Source of the DNA: Pomacea canaliculata
Taxonomy: Eukaryota > Mollusca > Gastropoda > Architaenioglossa > Ampullariidae
Assembly: GCF_003073045.1 (NCBI RefSeq)
Contig: NC_037590.1
Coordinates: 16,708,778-16,772,777, forward strand
Direction: 5' to 3'
DNA length: 64,000 nucleotides
Part shown: positions 61,964 to 64,000 of the stretch, one piece after another
Layout: each line of letters starts with the position of its first letter
Position numbering within the stretch: the first letter of the stretch is position 1
Translations under genes and position numbers: made by a program
Notes under the pieces: model-generated
Told to the model about the DNA's origin: nothing
The model's database searches: none
The model's input: only the letters and a program-made list of their open reading frames with translations

Positions 61964-63651
61964 TTATGACCTCGTTACTCGGACGACCTTGCCCGTGACC
62001 GTTCTCCAGGGATCGTTAACACTAACTCCATCCGTCTCATCAGCCTTGACGACGATGTCAGTGGTCAGGCGGTTATCGGAACAAGGCAGCATGATGGCGG
62101 AGAGCGAGGTCTGGTATGAGATGTATCTCTGCACGTTGACGTCCCTTACATCGTCCAGAAACAAGCTGGTGAGCTGGTCGAAAAATGTGAGGTGAACTCT
62201 CCGTTGAACGTAACGGGTCCGGGTCAATGTCAGGGTCAAGCGGCCACGACCCGTGCTGCTCAATTCCACCTCTTCGATGTCGCTGTCTGGGGATTCCACC
62301 TCCAGGTCACGCTGACCAAGGGAGAAGGAGACCTGACGGTTGGCTTCCAACTCTGGGAAGAAGTAGCACCGGGAGGTCTGGTCGAAAACCATGCGAAGAG
62401 AACCAGCGTCTTCTTGCGAGCTGTAGAGGAGGATCCTTGAGCCCGAAATCTCTTTCCTGTTGCCATTCTGCGATCCTGACATCTTGATCTTCATGGACTT
62501 GGCTCCAGGGACGTTCACGACCTCCACTCTGACGCCGTTGTCAGCGTACAAAACTTGGCGTTTAAGGCCCGGAGCGAGCCAGTGGTCGTTGGAAACCGCT
62601 GCATTGGTCTTTCCTCTGTTCACCTCAGCAGGGAGGAAGTCCACAGCCAGGGAATTCATGACGAACGTCGTTTTTACGTCCGGAAAGTGAACGCTGACCA
62701 TTGCCTCGCGGAGGGAAGCCGGTATGGTCAGAGTGAATCTGCCTTCCGACTCGTCTTCCAAATCGACAATCCTGGGTCCTTTAACGATGATATTGCCATT
62801 CTGCACGTCCTGAAGCGTGACGTCAAGCTCCAGCTGCTTCCGACTGTTGCCGAGGCATGAAACTCTCATAGAGAAGGTAACAGACTCAGCTTCCGTCTCC
62901 TCGGGTAAGGAAAACCTGAGGGAGAAGGAGGATAAGCGCTCTGGGGTCACCCTGGCTGGTAGAGTTGCGTTCAGGCGGTCGATGGAAGAGAAGCTGTCGA
63001 TAGTAAGGTCGGTAAGGTCAGAAACTTGTCTGCAAGAGTATCTAGCATTGTCATTTCCAACAGCTAAAACGACTTTTCGTGACCTCTCGGAACGAGGGAC
63101 CCGGATTGGGGCTGTAGTCGACTTGCAGCCGTCTCCTCCCTGCGCAGGACGGGAGATGTTGATGGTCAGACCCGTGACCTGGCTCTGGGGAAAGAGGTCA
63201 AGGCGATACTCGCCATCAGAGCATGCGTAGTAGCCGTTCTTGCGCAAGGACAGCTTGCCGATGAAGTCTGGAGTTCCCAAGGTGAACTGCTCTGGGTTTA
63301 GGCACTGAGCAGCGGTCGACCCCGTACTGGTGCTGATGTGGCTGTCACTGAGACTGCTGCTGGAAACAACGCTTGGGGTGGTCGTGGGTGTAGTGCCACT
63401 TGAGCTGCTGCTTCCCTCATTGCTGCTGCTGGGACTATTGTTGTTGCCGTCACTGCTACTAGGAGTACTGTGGCTACTGATGGGGATACTTTCACTGCTG
63501 ATGGGAGTGCTGCCACTACTTGACGGGTTGTTGTCAATGCTGCTGGGGCTCTCGCTGCTAGGACTGGCGTAGCTGGTACTGGGGCTGCTCTCACCATTTG
63601 GAGTATAAGAGACATTGGATTCGTAGTCAGAAGTACCACTGGAGCTCTTTT
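61964..63651 (-). CDS. Last exon of a large, probably secreted protein; family not recognised
   Basis: One 1,688-nt exon opens at a good acceptor (CTTTTGCAG) at 63651 in phase 2, encodes 561 residues and stops at 61964-61966. The first 105 or so residues are a Ser/Thr/Pro/Asn-rich, mucin-like linker (for example SSSGSTPISSESIPISSHST). The remainder is beta-strand-like: alternating hydrophobic residues, few Lys runs, about seven Cys (QCLN, YACSD, DGCKS, YSCRQ, VSCLG, SRCYF, LPCSD) and N-glycosylation sequons NVS, NIS and NAT. The G+C content is well above the local intergenic level, typical of a real exon. No transmembrane segment is seen. Earlier exons, presumably with a signal peptide, lie beyond the right edge. 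A minus-strand AATAAA at 61548-61553 would end it. I cannot name the family; an extracellular or haemolymph protein is an inference from composition only. Confidence 0.8.
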
Positions 63652-64000
63652 CTGCAAAAGATATTTATTTTTAAGCAGCGTTTAATAAATCTGTAAAATT
63701 CTATTCAAAAGAGCGTTTCCTATCTGGCAACCTCAAAGAACGCAAAAGCGCTCTGCTGAGTTAGCAAACAAGTTGAGCGGAAAAGTAGTTAGGAAGGCAT
63801 TTATTTTCGTAGCTACCAATAACAAATAGCGACTATCAGAACTGAATGATAACTTGCATTCATCTTCTCGCAGATCTATATCATCTGCAACTACTTATTG
63901 AACAAAACAACTGCAAAACCACATACACAGATGTTGTTTATTTGTTTTTAGCATCTTAAAAAACTGCCAGCGGCCATTTTGCATGGATCGAAGTTATATT

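Noticed and set aside
62817..63230. 137-codon plus ORF at the right edge
   Set aside because: Shadow of the long minus-strand exon 61964-63651, which has the coding-like composition and a proper acceptor.
63298..63657. Ala/Val-rich minus ORF of 119 codons
   Set aside because: Wrong frame of the Ser/Thr/Pro linker; the linker frame is continuous with the downstream 438 codons and starts at a proper acceptor.
1..64000. CRISPR arrays, rRNA, prokaryotic operons or viral genes
   Set aside because: None seen; spliced animal genes with GT-AG introns explain the coding content and the repeats are microsatellites, LINEs and MITE-like elements.

Overview
This is a stretch of an AT-rich, intron-dense animal genome. 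The genes are split by canonical GT-AG introns of about 0.1 to 4.7 kb. Introns and intergenic DNA hold decayed LINE fragments, MITE-like inverted-repeat elements and many simple repeats. The gene content (NBR1, full-length CASD1, NDUFAF8, CRIP) fits an invertebrate bilaterian. The repeat style makes a lophotrochozoan, probably a mollusc, my best guess; that is inference, not proof.

Layout. 1-11,265: no supportable gene; simple repeats, a foldback element, a TGACGT/CACGTG-rich degenerate repeat and two promoter-like spots. 11,266-24,281 (+): a 20-exon NBR1-type selective autophagy receptor (PB1, ZZ, coiled coil, FW domain, LIR, amphipathic helix, UBA, about 1,250 aa). It carries an unusual tandem Trp-Pro heptad repeat just before the UBA. 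24,282-27,660: NBR1 3' UTR and spacer. 27,661-47,794 (+): a 20-exon CASD1 (sialic acid O-acetyltransferase) whose exons join in frame to exactly 804 aa. Its first intron carries a 5'-truncated, frameshifted LINE with a 10-bp target-site duplication. 47,795-54,389: CASD1 3' UTR, spacer and the 3' end of the next gene. 54,390-57,534 (-): a four-exon CRIP-type single-LIM protein of 78 aa. 58,136-58,810 (+): a three-exon NDUFAF8 (63 aa, twin CX9C), head to head with CRIP. 58,811-61,963: spacer with a 21-bp minisatellite. 61,964-63,651 (-): the last exon of a large, probably secreted protein with a Ser/Thr/Pro-rich linker and a beta-rich C-terminal part that I do not recognise; its 5' exons lie beyond the window.

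The genes do not form a pathway. NBR1 works in autophagic cargo capture, CASD1 in the Golgi, NDUFAF8 in mitochondrial complex I assembly, and CRIP is a small zinc-binding LIM protein. The most novel-looking items are the NBR1 W-x-P-P-x-S repeat and the unrecognised secreted protein. Exon boundaries were set by hand from reading frame, splice consensus and recalled family features; one NBR1 junction (exon 5/6) is unresolved.
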